The notes beneath the pieces were generated by a model. It was not told where the DNA came from, made no database searches, and worked only from the letters and a program-made list of their open reading frames with translations. This document shows positions 33,733 to 40,711 of a DNA stretch of 64,000 bases, piece by piece. Each line of letters opens with the position of its first letter. The first letter of the stretch is position 1. A program made the translations under genes and the position numbers. Location of the stretch: the NCBI RefSeq assembly GCF_042683125.1, contig NZ_JBHUIY010000006.1, forward strand, positions 84,458-148,457. The letters run 5' to 3'. The DNA is from Phaeospirillum tilakii (lineage in GTDB: Bacteria > Pseudomonadota > Alphaproteobacteria > Rhodospirillales > Magnetospirillaceae).

Positions 33733-34199
33733 GATGAGGCCCCCTGGTCGGCGGCCATTTCCCTTGCGATCAACTCCCGTGCCGTCTGCCGGGCAGATTC
33801 AGAGCATTTTCCTTCCCGGTCCTCCCGTTCGGCCACGGCCAAACATTCAGCCAGATAACGGAGGCGGGAGAAGGTTTCCATCCTGCGCCCACGACGGCGG
33901 GTATTGGCCCCGCTCCATCGAACCGAGAAAAGCAGGCCATCAAGGCGAAACTCACCTCTGTCCACCTTGAGGATAAGCTCTTTCACCTCCTCGACGCTCG
34001 GGCGACCGAGACGGTTGATTCGGAGAACGAGAGCCGAAGCGACAATGTCGAAACGGTCGTAACGAACGGAGGCGGGAAGCTGTTCGATCACATACTCATC
34101 AATCGTCAGCATGTCTTCCGCAATTTCGTCCAGACGTGCGGCATCCATTCGCGGATGGGCGTCTGAACATTTCCGGTTTTTCCAGCGCGGCAGAGCCAT
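33729..34199 (-). CDS. Unknown small protein between alpA and the primase
   Basis: 156 residues from ATG 34199. The start MALPRWKNRK follows the AlpA-like gene by 4 bp and the stop overlaps the primase start, so alpA, this gene and the primase form one operon. The sequence is charged and helical (LDEIAEDMLTIDEYVIEQLP ... SVEEVKELILKVDRGEF). No motif is recognised. By position it may be a replication accessory or a DNA-binding partner of the primase. Confidence 0.65.
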   Translation of the reverse strand: MALPRWKNRKCSDAHPRMDAARLDEIAEDMLTIDEYVIEQLPASVRYDRFDIVASALVLRINRLGRPSVEEVKELILKVDRGEFRLDGLLFSVRWSGANTRRRGRRMETFSRLRYLAECLAVAEREDREGKCSESARQTARELIAREMAADQGASS

Positions 34200-34203
34200 T
34201 GCG

Positions 34204-34407
34204 TCAGCCCTCCTGCCCAGTGACCGGACGAGCGGCGATCCGCGCCGCGATCCAGCGTTGCACCTCGCTTTCCGGCCATGCGGACGCACGGCCCACCGGG
34301 TGCAGCGGAGAGGGAAACAGCCCCTCGCCAATCAGCTTGTAAACCGTCGATCGTCCCAGGCCGGTCTGGCTAACGACGTCTTTAATTCTGATAAGTTTCT
34401 CAGCCAT
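34204..34407 (-). CDS. alpA: AlpA-family helix-turn-helix regulator/excisionase
   Basis: 67 residues from ATG 34407. Compact MerR-like winged helix: LIRIKDVVSQTGLGRSTVYKLIGEGLFP then a PLHPVGRASAWPESEVQRWI tail, which is the AlpA/phage-transcriptional-regulator pattern. AlpA proteins activate integrase or excision genes of P4-like elements. It is the first gene of the replication operon and lies next to the integrase gene, so it is the likely switch between integrated and excised states. Confidence 0.9.
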   Translation of the reverse strand: MAEKLIRIKDVVSQTGLGRSTVYKLIGEGLFPSPLHPVGRASAWPESEVQRWIAARIAARPVTGQEG

Positions 34408-34496
34408 CTTGGATGTGGCCCCTTTTTGTTGGTAGATGTCCACACCATGCCCTGGCTGTCCGGGGCTTTCCCCGGGGGGTATTTCACAATCGACAA

Positions 34497-34516
34497 CGGC
34501 GCCCCGAAAGGCGCCG
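34497..34516 (-). terminator. Hairpin after the integrase gene
   Basis: CGGCGCC-CCGAAA-GGCGCCG, 30 bp past the integrase stop on its strand, with no clear U run. A second hairpin, CGGGG-CTTT-CCCCG, lies at 34461-34474. They separate integrase transcription from alpA. Confidence 0.45.
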
Positions 34517-34546
34517 CTGCGTTTAAACGGTCCATGGAGCAGCGGG

Positions 34547-35791
34547 TTACCCGTGCCGCAGGCTGACCACATCTCCTGTCTTGGCGCCCCCATCGATATC
34601 CAGCAGCCCATGGCGGGCCAACGCATCGGCATGGTCGGCGATATGGGCGCTGTAGTTCCGTTCGATCATCACCACCGACGTATCATGCTGTACCGCGACC
34701 ACCCGGACCGGCACACCCCGCAGCAGGCTGCGAACGATCGAGGAATGGCGCAGGGCGTAAAGGGTGATCTCCGCCGGCTCATAGGGGGCGATCTCGTCTG
34801 CCGAGAACCCGGCGGCCCCCACCGCACGGGCGAACAGCCGGCTATGGTCGCTCTTGCCCCAGGGAGCGCCGGAGGGCTTCAGAAGCAAAGAGGTCTCCTC
34901 TTCCCGCCCCTGTGCCACTTCGGCCAGTCTGACGGCCAAGCCGGCCGGGATCGGCAGGGGACGGCGCAGAGTCTTTTTGGTTCCTTTGCCTTTTTTCGAT
35001 GTCGGCATGTTCAGGCGCTGGCCGGGCAGGATGTCCCCCACCAACAGCCCGGCGATCTGGGAATAGCGGCTGCCGGTGACGGCAGCCACTTCGACCAGCA
35101 GTCCGAAGGCATGTGACACACGATAGGCCGCCTGAACGATCCGCTCCACCACCGCATCCGACAGAATCACATTTCGCGCCTGCTCGGCGTCAGGCAGTCC
35201 GGCCAGTCCATGCCGCCACGCGTTGCCGTTACTGATCCGGTCATTGTGACGGGCGGCCAGTTCCAGCGCGGCGCGAAGACCGTTGGCCGTTCGATTGACC
35301 GTTGCCGGGGCAAGGGTCTGCAACAGGTCATCCCGCCATTTCCGCAAATCGGCCGCCGTCAATTCGACCACCGGCTTTTCCGCCAGCCGGTCGGAAAGGT
35401 GGCGTCGAACGCGCTGGACGTTGCCGACATCTCCGCGCCGGGCGGCAAGGTCGGCTTCGTAACTGTCGAGCGCGGCGGCAACGCTCATCCGGTTGGTTGG
35501 CGATACGTCGGCTTCATTGGCGGCGGTTTCCAGCGCCAGCGCCTGGGCCTGCGCCCAGGACAGCACCCGTTCGCCGTCGGCATCCTCGTAATCGTCGGCA
35601 AGCCCGATCACGCGCTGGGTTGATCCGCCCTTGCCATCTGATTTGCGGACGACCCAGGTTCCGGCGCTGGCATTGCGGCGATAACCCACGCTGGTCCCGC
35701 CGCCCAGGCTTTCGAACACCGGCTTTTTCGCCACCGGCAAAGCCAGCCGGGCCTTTTTCGTTGCCAGCGGAGAAGCCTTCGCACGCGCCAT
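34547..35791 (-). CDS. int: Tyrosine-recombinase integrase
   Basis: 414 residues from ATG 35791 with GGAGGGACGAA upstream; the longer frame to 35944 crosses the end-repeat region. An N-terminal arm-binding/SAM-like domain (residues 90-190) precedes the catalytic domain, in which GSRYSQI holds the first Arg, YALRHSSIVRSLLRG the His-x-x-Arg, and VQHDTSVVMIERNYSAH the second His and the nucleophilic Tyr. It lies about 170 bp from attR and points inward, the normal position for tRNA-specific integrases. It would recombine the two tRNA-Glu repeats to excise the element. Confidence 0.95.
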   Translation of the reverse strand: MARAKASPLATKKARLALPVAKKPVFESLGGGTSVGYRRNASAGTWVVRKSDGKGGSTQRVIGLADDYEDADGERVLSWAQAQALALETAANEADVSPTNRMSVAAALDSYEADLAARRGDVGNVQRVRRHLSDRLAEKPVVELTAADLRKWRDDLLQTLAPATVNRTANGLRAALELAARHNDRISNGNAWRHGLAGLPDAEQARNVILSDAVVERIVQAAYRVSHAFGLLVEVAAVTGSRYSQIAGLLVGDILPGQRLNMPTSKKGKGTKKTLRRPLPIPAGLAVRLAEVAQGREEETSLLLKPSGAPWGKSDHSRLFARAVGAAGFSADEIAPYEPAEITLYALRHSSIVRSLLRGVPVRVVAVQHDTSVVMIERNYSAHIADHADALARHGLLDIDGGAKTGDVVSLRHG

Positions 35792-35835
35792 TTCGTCCCT
35801 CCATCCATTACCGCCGAAGTTCGGCGGAAAAATCG

Positions 35836-35864
35836 GTGTCCTGTCAGTGTCCAGTCTGCGTCTG
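35836..35864 (+). repeat. Right copy of the 29-bp end repeat, candidate integrase arm site
   Basis: Starts GTGTCCTGTCAGTGTCCAG; pairs with 13912-13940 at the other end. It lies between the integrase start and attR. A further TCCAGTC (minus strand) at 35945-35951 may be another arm. Confidence 0.5.
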
Positions 35865-35962
35865 CGGATCAGGGTAGACAGGAGGGGACGTCTCCGCAAC
35901 AAAAACTGTTTATTATCAGCATACTCATAAACGACGAGAGACATGACTGGACGATAAAAATT

Positions 35963-36028
35963 GCCCTCTCACGGCGGTAACCTGGGTTCGAATCCCCGTG
36001 GGGACGCCAATGACTTCAATGACTTAAG
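35963..36028. other. attR: right attachment repeat, decayed tRNA-Glu 3' fragment
   Basis: Copies the tRNA from the anticodon stem to CCA and the next 19 bases. One base in the T stem is changed (CTGGG instead of CGGGG) so that stem no longer pairs. This is the displaced original 3' end, free to drift because the element restored the tRNA on the left. Confidence 0.85.
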
Positions 36029-36057
36029 GCCGCCTTCGGGCGGCCTTAGTCGTTTTT
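36026..36057 (+). terminator. Original tRNA-Glu terminator, now separated from its gene
   Basis: AAGGCCGCC-TTCG-GGCGGCCTT, nine perfect pairs with a TTCG loop, then TTTTT at 36053. It directly follows the displaced tRNA end, 22 kb from the functional tRNA gene. Confidence 0.85.
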
Positions 36058-36134
36058 GTCCCGTGTTGGCCCAACAGGCATTCCGCGACGCCGCCGGCCA
36101 GGGAGGGACACCCCCCCTGAAAATCCATAAAATA

Positions 36135-36174
36135 TATAGACTATATTGACATGATTGGCAGCACCCCGTAGCCT
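36135..36174 (+). promoter_or_regulatory. Promoter and TATAGA-N5-TTGACAT box of the sulfhydrylase/EN-like operon
   Basis: TATAGA, 5 bases, TTGACAT at 36135-36152. TTGACA is a consensus -35; 17 bases on is TAGCCT (36169-36174) as -10. The same 18-base box stands before marB and the nifX-like gene. Confidence 0.75.
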
Positions 36175-36179
36175 TTTCC

Positions 36180-36254
36180 GTGTCGAAGCGTGGCAGGGGA
36201 TACGCCCGGGGCGTGTTCCCTCGGCCGCGCCGGACAAACGGCGGGAGAGCGGCT
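36180..36254 (+). other. Structured 5' leader of the sulfhydrylase gene
   Basis: Two hairpins can form: GGGGA-x-ACGCC with GGCGT-x-TTCCC (36195-36222), and GCCGC/GCGGC enclosing GCCG-GACAAA-CGGC (36224-36254). In the second, the ribosome site GGGAGA lies in an internal loop. It could be a translational control element; it matches no SAM riboswitch class I can recall. Confidence 0.35.
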
Positions 36255-37550
36255 ATGTCGGTCGAAACGCGCAATATCGACACCCTGGTGCTGCATGGCG
36301 GCGGCTTTCGCGCCGACCCGGCCACCGGTGCCACCACGGTCCCGATCTATCAGAGCGTGTCGTTCGATCTCCAGGACACCGCGCGGGCCGAGCGGCTGGC
36401 CAATCTGGCCGAGATCGGGTTCATGTACAGCCGGGTGGCCAACCCGACCCAGGACGCGCTGGAACAGCGGCTGGCCGCGCTGGACGGGGGTGCGGCGGCG
36501 CTGGCGCTGGCCTCGGGGCAGGCGGCAACGGCGATCGCGGTGCTGACCCTGGTCGAGGCGGGCGACAACATCGTCAGCAGCACCGACCTGTACGGCGGAA
36601 CCTGGAATTTCTTCGCCAACCGGCTGCGCCAGTTCGGTGTCGAGGCCCGTTTCGTCGATCCGGCCGATCCCGCGAATTTCCGCCGCGCCACCGATGCCCG
36701 CACCCGGCTCTATTTCGGCGAAACCCTGCCGAACCCGAAGCTGGAGGTGTTCCCGATCCGCGAGGTCGCCGAGATCGGGCACCAATTCGGCATCCCGCTG
36801 ATCATCGACAACACCCTGGCGCCGGTGCTGGCCCGCCCGATCGACCATGGCGCGGCGGTCGTGATCTATTCGGCGACCAAATATATCGGCGGCCACGGCA
36901 CCACCATCGGCGGCGCGATCATCGACAGCGGCCGTTTTCCCTGGGCCGACCATCCCGAGCGTCAGCCCCTGCTGAACCGGCCCGACCCGTCCTATGCCGA
37001 CCGAAGCTGGGTCGAGCTGGCCCAGCCGTTCGGCCCGATCGCCTTCCTCCTCGCCGCCCGGGCCGGGCTGCTGCGCGATCTCGGCCCGGCGATCGCGCCG
37101 CAAAACGCCTTCCAGCTCGCCCAGGGGCTGGAGACCCTGCCGCTGCGCATCCAGCGCCACAGCGAAAACGCCGCCCGGGTCGCCGCCTTCCTGTCCGGCC
37201 ATCCCAAGGTGGCCAGCGTGATCTATCCCGGCCACCAGGCGGGCGAGGCCCGCCGCCGCGCCGACGCCTATCTGACCGGCGGCCATGGCGGGCTGGTCGG
37301 GGTCGAACTGAAGGATGGGATCGAGGCGGGCAAGCGGTTCATCGATGCCCTGAAACTGCTCTACCACGTCGCCAATATCGGCGACGCCCGCAGCCTCGCC
37401 ATCCATCCCGCCAGCACCACCCATGGCCAATTGCCGCCGCGCCAGCAGCACGCCTCGGGCGTCACCCCGGGCTATGTCCGGCTGTCGATCGGGATCGAGA
37501 ACGCCGACGACATCATCGCCGACCTGTCCCAGGCCCTCGACCACGCCTGA
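36255..37550 (+). CDS. metY: O-acetylhomoserine sulfhydrylase (PLP enzyme)
   Basis: 431 residues from ATG 36255 with GGGAGAG upstream. Cys/Met-metabolism PLP family: MYSRVANPTQDALEQRLAALDGG, ASGQAATAIAVLTLVEAGDNIVSS, LIIDNTLAPVLARP and the PLP lysine Lys209 in YSATKYIGGHGTTIGG. The length suits the O-acetylhomoserine sulfhydrylases that use sulfide or methanethiol. Next to MAR genes its job would be to condense methanethiol with O-acetylhomoserine, giving methionine directly. First gene of a plus-strand operon with the EN-like pair, starting from the shared box. Confidence 0.9.
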   Translation: MSVETRNIDTLVLHGGGFRADPATGATTVPIYQSVSFDLQDTARAERLANLAEIGFMYSRVANPTQDALEQRLAALDGGAAALALASGQAATAIAVLTLVEAGDNIVSSTDLYGGTWNFFANRLRQFGVEARFVDPADPANFRRATDARTRLYFGETLPNPKLEVFPIREVAEIGHQFGIPLIIDNTLAPVLARPIDHGAAVVIYSATKYIGGHGTTIGGAIIDSGRFPWADHPERQPLLNRPDPSYADRSWVELAQPFGPIAFLLAARAGLLRDLGPAIAPQNAFQLAQGLETLPLRIQRHSENAARVAAFLSGHPKVASVIYPGHQAGEARRRADAYLTGGHGGLVGVELKDGIEAGKRFIDALKLLYHVANIGDARSLAIHPASTTHGQLPPRQQHASGVTPGYVRLSIGIENADDIIADLSQALDHA

Positions 37551-37582
37551 ATCCCCGTCGTCCGGCCAGAGAAAGGGACGCC

Positions 37583-39118
37583 ATGGCCATCAATCTCAAG
37601 CATCCGGAAGCGGAAACCCGCGAACAGCGGCTGGGGACGATCACCCAATGGGAAGGAAGCGCCAGCGAGCTGGCCCGCGATTCCGCCTTCACCGCCGGCT
37701 GCGGCAACGCCGGACGCGGCCAGGGCGGCAAGCGTCTGTGCGAGCGGGACAGCCCCTTCACCCAGGCCTCGATGTGCGCCGAATGCATCGCCGTCACCAA
37801 CGCCACGATCATCCAGGATTCCGTCGTCATCCAGCACGCGCCGATCGGCTGCGCCGCCAGCCAGTCCTTCACCTGCCGTTATTATCGCGACCTCGCCGCC
37901 CAGCGGGGGTGGGAGGTCAGCAACCCGCAGGCGATCTGCACCAATCTGGTCGAACGCGACATGGTGTTCGGCGGGGTGGCCAAGCTGGAACAGGCGATCC
38001 GCGCGGCGTGGGAGCGCCACCGCCCCCAGGTGATCTTCGTCGCCAGTTCCTGCGCCACCGGGATCATCGGCGACGACATCGACGGTACCGCCCAGCAGTT
38101 GGAAGCGGAACTGGGCGTCATCATCGTCACCCTCCATTGCGAAGGCTTCAAATCAAAGCATTGGAGCAGCGGCTGGGACGTGATCGAGCACGGCATCCTG
38201 CGCCGGCTGGTGCGCCGCGACCCGCCCCGCCGCCAGCCCGACCTGATCAACGTGATCCATCTCGGCGGCCCCGACGTGTTCTCGCCGCTGCTGGAACCGC
38301 TCGGCCTGACGGTCAATCTGGTGATGGGGGGCAGTCCGCTCGACCGGCTGGCGCGGATGTCCGAGGCCGCCGCCACCGCCACGATGTGCTTCGTGCTGTC
38401 CTATCTCGCCACCGGGCTGGAGCAGGATTACGGCGTGCCGGAGGTCAAGGCGCCGCTGCCCTACGGTCTTGACGCCACCGACGCCTGGCTGCGCGACATC
38501 GCCCGCATAACCGGGCGCGAGGAGCGGGTCGAGGCGCTGATCGCCCGCGAACGCGCCCGGGTCGAACCGGAGTTGGCGCGGCTGCGGCGCGCCCTGGCGG
38601 GGAAGAAGGGCTTCATCGCCGCCGGCGCCGCCTTCGCCCACGGCCTGCTGGCCGATCTGCGCGAATTGGGAATTGAGGTCGATGCGGCCTATTCCTTCCA
38701 TCATGATCCCAGCACCGACAGCGGCGATCCCCGCCAGGATTCGCTGTCGCATCTGGTCGAGACCTGGGGCGACGTGACCAATTTCACCGTCAGCCCCGAT
38801 CAGCATTTCCAGGCCCACGCCGCCTTGCAGCGGGCCAAACCCGATTTCGTCATCTGCCGCCATACCGGCTCGATCGCCGCGCTGGCGGGACGGCTGGGCA
38901 TTCCGGTGCTGCCGGTGTTCTACTCGAATGACGGGCTGGGCTATGACGGACTGATCACCATCGGGCGGGGCATCCTGCGCATCCTGCCGAGGCGGCGCTT
39001 CTATCAGGACGTCGCCGCCCATTCCTCCTTTCCCTATCAGCGTTGGTGGAAGGACGAGACCAACCCCTACGCCCCGTTCCCCCCCGCCGCCCCAGCCGAA
39101 GAGCCCGCCCCGCGATGA
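37583..39118 (+). CDS. Nitrogenase-like D/E subunit, NifE-like scaffold candidate of the MAR system
   Basis: 511 residues, ATG with AAAGGGA upstream. Clearly paralogous to marD (42119-43633): the two share REQRLGTI, SEAAAT, LEQxYGVPEVKAP and HHDPxxDSxDPRQDSLSHL. P-cluster-type cysteines are kept (Cys65, Cys90, Cys157), as is the cofactor cysteine Cys269. But the residues aligned with His449-His450 of MarD are Asn449-Asp450 (FYSNDGLGYDG). NifE differs from NifD in the same way, so this protein is more likely the scaffold on which the cofactor is finished than a second catalytic subunit. Its stop overlaps the partner gene by ATGA. Confidence 0.8.
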   Translation: MAINLKHPEAETREQRLGTITQWEGSASELARDSAFTAGCGNAGRGQGGKRLCERDSPFTQASMCAECIAVTNATIIQDSVVIQHAPIGCAASQSFTCRYYRDLAAQRGWEVSNPQAICTNLVERDMVFGGVAKLEQAIRAAWERHRPQVIFVASSCATGIIGDDIDGTAQQLEAELGVIIVTLHCEGFKSKHWSSGWDVIEHGILRRLVRRDPPRRQPDLINVIHLGGPDVFSPLLEPLGLTVNLVMGGSPLDRLARMSEAAATATMCFVLSYLATGLEQDYGVPEVKAPLPYGLDATDAWLRDIARITGREERVEALIARERARVEPELARLRRALAGKKGFIAAGAAFAHGLLADLRELGIEVDAAYSFHHDPSTDSGDPRQDSLSHLVETWGDVTNFTVSPDQHFQAHAALQRAKPDFVICRHTGSIAALAGRLGIPVLPVFYSNDGLGYDGLITIGRGILRILPRRRFYQDVAAHSSFPYQRWWKDETNPYAPFPPAAPAEEPAPR

Positions 39119-40470
39119 CCGCCCTCCCCCCCGCCTCGCCCTGCGCGGAATCCCGCCCGCTCGAACAGGTCCGCTATGTCTGCGCGCTCGGCGCCCTCGC
39201 CAGCGTCATCGCCATTCCCGGCGCCCAGCCAATGACCCATTGCGGCCCCGGCTGCGCCTCGAAGCAGTTCCACGCCCTGTCGGGAATCAGCGGCTATCAG
39301 GGCGGGGAGTTCCAGGTCCCCAGCACCAACATCGGCAACCGCGAGGTGATCTTCGGCGGGGCCGACCGGCTCGACACGGTGATCGCCGCCACCCTGAAGG
39401 TGATGGAGGCCGATCTGTTCGTGGTGCTGTCGGGCTGCGTACCCGCCCTGATCGGCGACGATGTCGGCAATGTCGTCGCCGGCCATCGCCAGCGCGGCGT
39501 CCCGATCGTGCTGGCCGAGACCAGCGGCTATCAGGGCAACAACTTCACCGGCCACGAGATCGTCGTCCGGGCGATCATCGACCAGTTCGCCGACGCCCAT
39601 GCCGGCCCGACCCGGCCCGATCTGGTCAACGTCTGGTCGCTGCTGCCCTATCAGCATCCGTTCTGGCGCGGCGATCTCGAGGAGATCCACCGCCTGCTCG
39701 AAGGGATCGGGCTCGAGGTCAACATCCTGTTCGGCCATTCCAGCCAGGGGGTCGAGGAATGGCGGCAGGTGCCCAACGCCGGGTTCAATCTGGTGCTCGG
39801 ACCCTGGCTGGGGCTGGAGACCGCCCGGCATCTGGAGGCGAAATACGGCCAGCCGTTCCTGCACCGCCCCACCCTGCCGATCGGCGCCCGGGAAACCGGC
39901 GCCTTCCTCCGCGCGGTCGGCGCCTTCACCGGCCGGGATCCCCGGCGGGTGGAACGCTTCATCGCGGCGGAGGAGCGACGCTATTACCTCTATCTGCGCG
40001 ATTTCTCGTCGTTCTATGCCGGCTGCACCAGCCAGTACCGGCTGCCGTCGGCGCTGATCGTCGTCAGCGACAGCGCCTACGCCCTGGCGGTGGCCACCTT
40101 CATGATCGAGCAGTTGGGGCTGGTGCCGGCCGGCCTGATCGTCACCGAGAACCCGCCCGAGGCGGCGCGGCCGGGAATCGTCGCCGCCTTCCACGCCCTG
40201 ACCGACGCGGTCCCGGTTCATTTCGCCGATGATGGCTACGAGATCGATCGGATCCTGCGCGCCACCGATCTGACCGGCCATCTGCCGATCCTGTTCGGCA
40301 CCACCTGGGAAGGCGAAATGGCCAAGGCGCTCGACGCGCCGCTGATCGAGATCGGCTACCCCTGCACCGACGAGGTGGTGCTGTCGCGCGCCTGTCTCGG
40401 CTATCGCGGCGCGCTGCATTTGATCGAGCGCATCTACACCACGGTGGTGCGCGCCGAAACGATGGGGTGA
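39115..40470 (+). CDS. Nitrogenase-like K/N subunit, NifN-like partner
   Basis: 451 residues, starting inside the stop of the preceding gene. Paralogous to marK: MTHCGPGCASKQF, VPSTNIGNREVIFGGADRL, VLSGCVPALIGDDVG, LVLGPWLGLETARHLEAKYGQPF. The cysteines at the P-cluster positions are retained, including the cysteine in RYVCALGA. It forms the heterotetramer partner of the D/E-like protein and ends the sulfhydrylase operon; an inverted pair of repeat A follows. Whether the pair is a scaffold or a second reductase cannot be decided from this subunit alone. Confidence 0.8.
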   Translation: MTALPPASPCAESRPLEQVRYVCALGALASVIAIPGAQPMTHCGPGCASKQFHALSGISGYQGGEFQVPSTNIGNREVIFGGADRLDTVIAATLKVMEADLFVVLSGCVPALIGDDVGNVVAGHRQRGVPIVLAETSGYQGNNFTGHEIVVRAIIDQFADAHAGPTRPDLVNVWSLLPYQHPFWRGDLEEIHRLLEGIGLEVNILFGHSSQGVEEWRQVPNAGFNLVLGPWLGLETARHLEAKYGQPFLHRPTLPIGARETGAFLRAVGAFTGRDPRRVERFIAAEERRYYLYLRDFSSFYAGCTSQYRLPSALIVVSDSAYALAVATFMIEQLGLVPAGLIVTENPPEAARPGIVAAFHALTDAVPVHFADDGYEIDRILRATDLTGHLPILFGTTWEGEMAKALDAPLIEIGYPCTDEVVLSRACLGYRGALHLIERIYTTVVRAETMG

Positions 40471-40485
40471 TCCCTGCTTTCCGAT

Positions 40486-40650
40486 TCGCGGGCTCCGCCC
40501 GCACCCGCCAAGGGCCGCAGGCCCTTGGATCCCTTTCCTTGCCCTTCGCGCGGCCAACGCCAGCGCCCAAGCGGAAAGGCCGTTCCGCGCCCGACCATCA
40601 ATGGGTTCCAAGGGCCTTGCGGCCCTTGGCGGGCGTGGGCGGAGCCCACA
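40486..40650. repeat. Inverted pair of dispersed repeat A between convergent operons
   Basis: Forward unit 40488-40532 (GCGGGCTCCGCCCGC, ACCCGCC, AAGGGCCGCAGGCCCTT) and reverse unit 40603-40647, as at 10712-10850. It lies between the ends of the NifN-like gene and marK, so it may stop transcription from both sides. Confidence 0.75.
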
Positions 40651-40711
40651 CCACCGCGAAACCCGAGCGGGCAGCCCTGCCGGTTCGCGGCAGGGCCCCG
40701 GCCGGCAACGC

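Larger units (their letters stand above)
13828..36011. mobile_element. tRNA-Glu integrative element carrying a type III RT-CRISPR system
   Basis: About 22.2 kb bounded by direct repeats of the tRNA-Glu 3' end. At its right end a tyrosine integrase sits next to attR, followed inward by an AlpA-like regulator, a small gene and a TOPRIM primase-helicase, a backbone like that of P4-type satellites and related integrative elements. All remaining genes belong to one type III CRISPR system and its accessory effectors. The old tRNA terminator is stranded beyond attR at 36026-36057, which confirms insertion at the tRNA 3' end. No capsid, terminase or conjugation genes are visible, so transfer would need a helper. 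Confidence 0.85.

Noticed and set aside
31267..33858. 863-codon plus-strand frame opposite the primase-helicase
   Set aside because: Antisense shadow; the minus-strand protein has TOPRIM and Walker motifs.
35963..36011. A second tRNA-Glu gene at the right end
   Set aside because: Only the 3' half is present and its T stem is mispaired; it is the displaced attachment fragment.
36180..36254. SAM-II riboswitch before the sulfhydrylase
   Set aside because: The A/T-rich pseudoknot core of SAM-II is not found; kept only as an unclassified structured leader.
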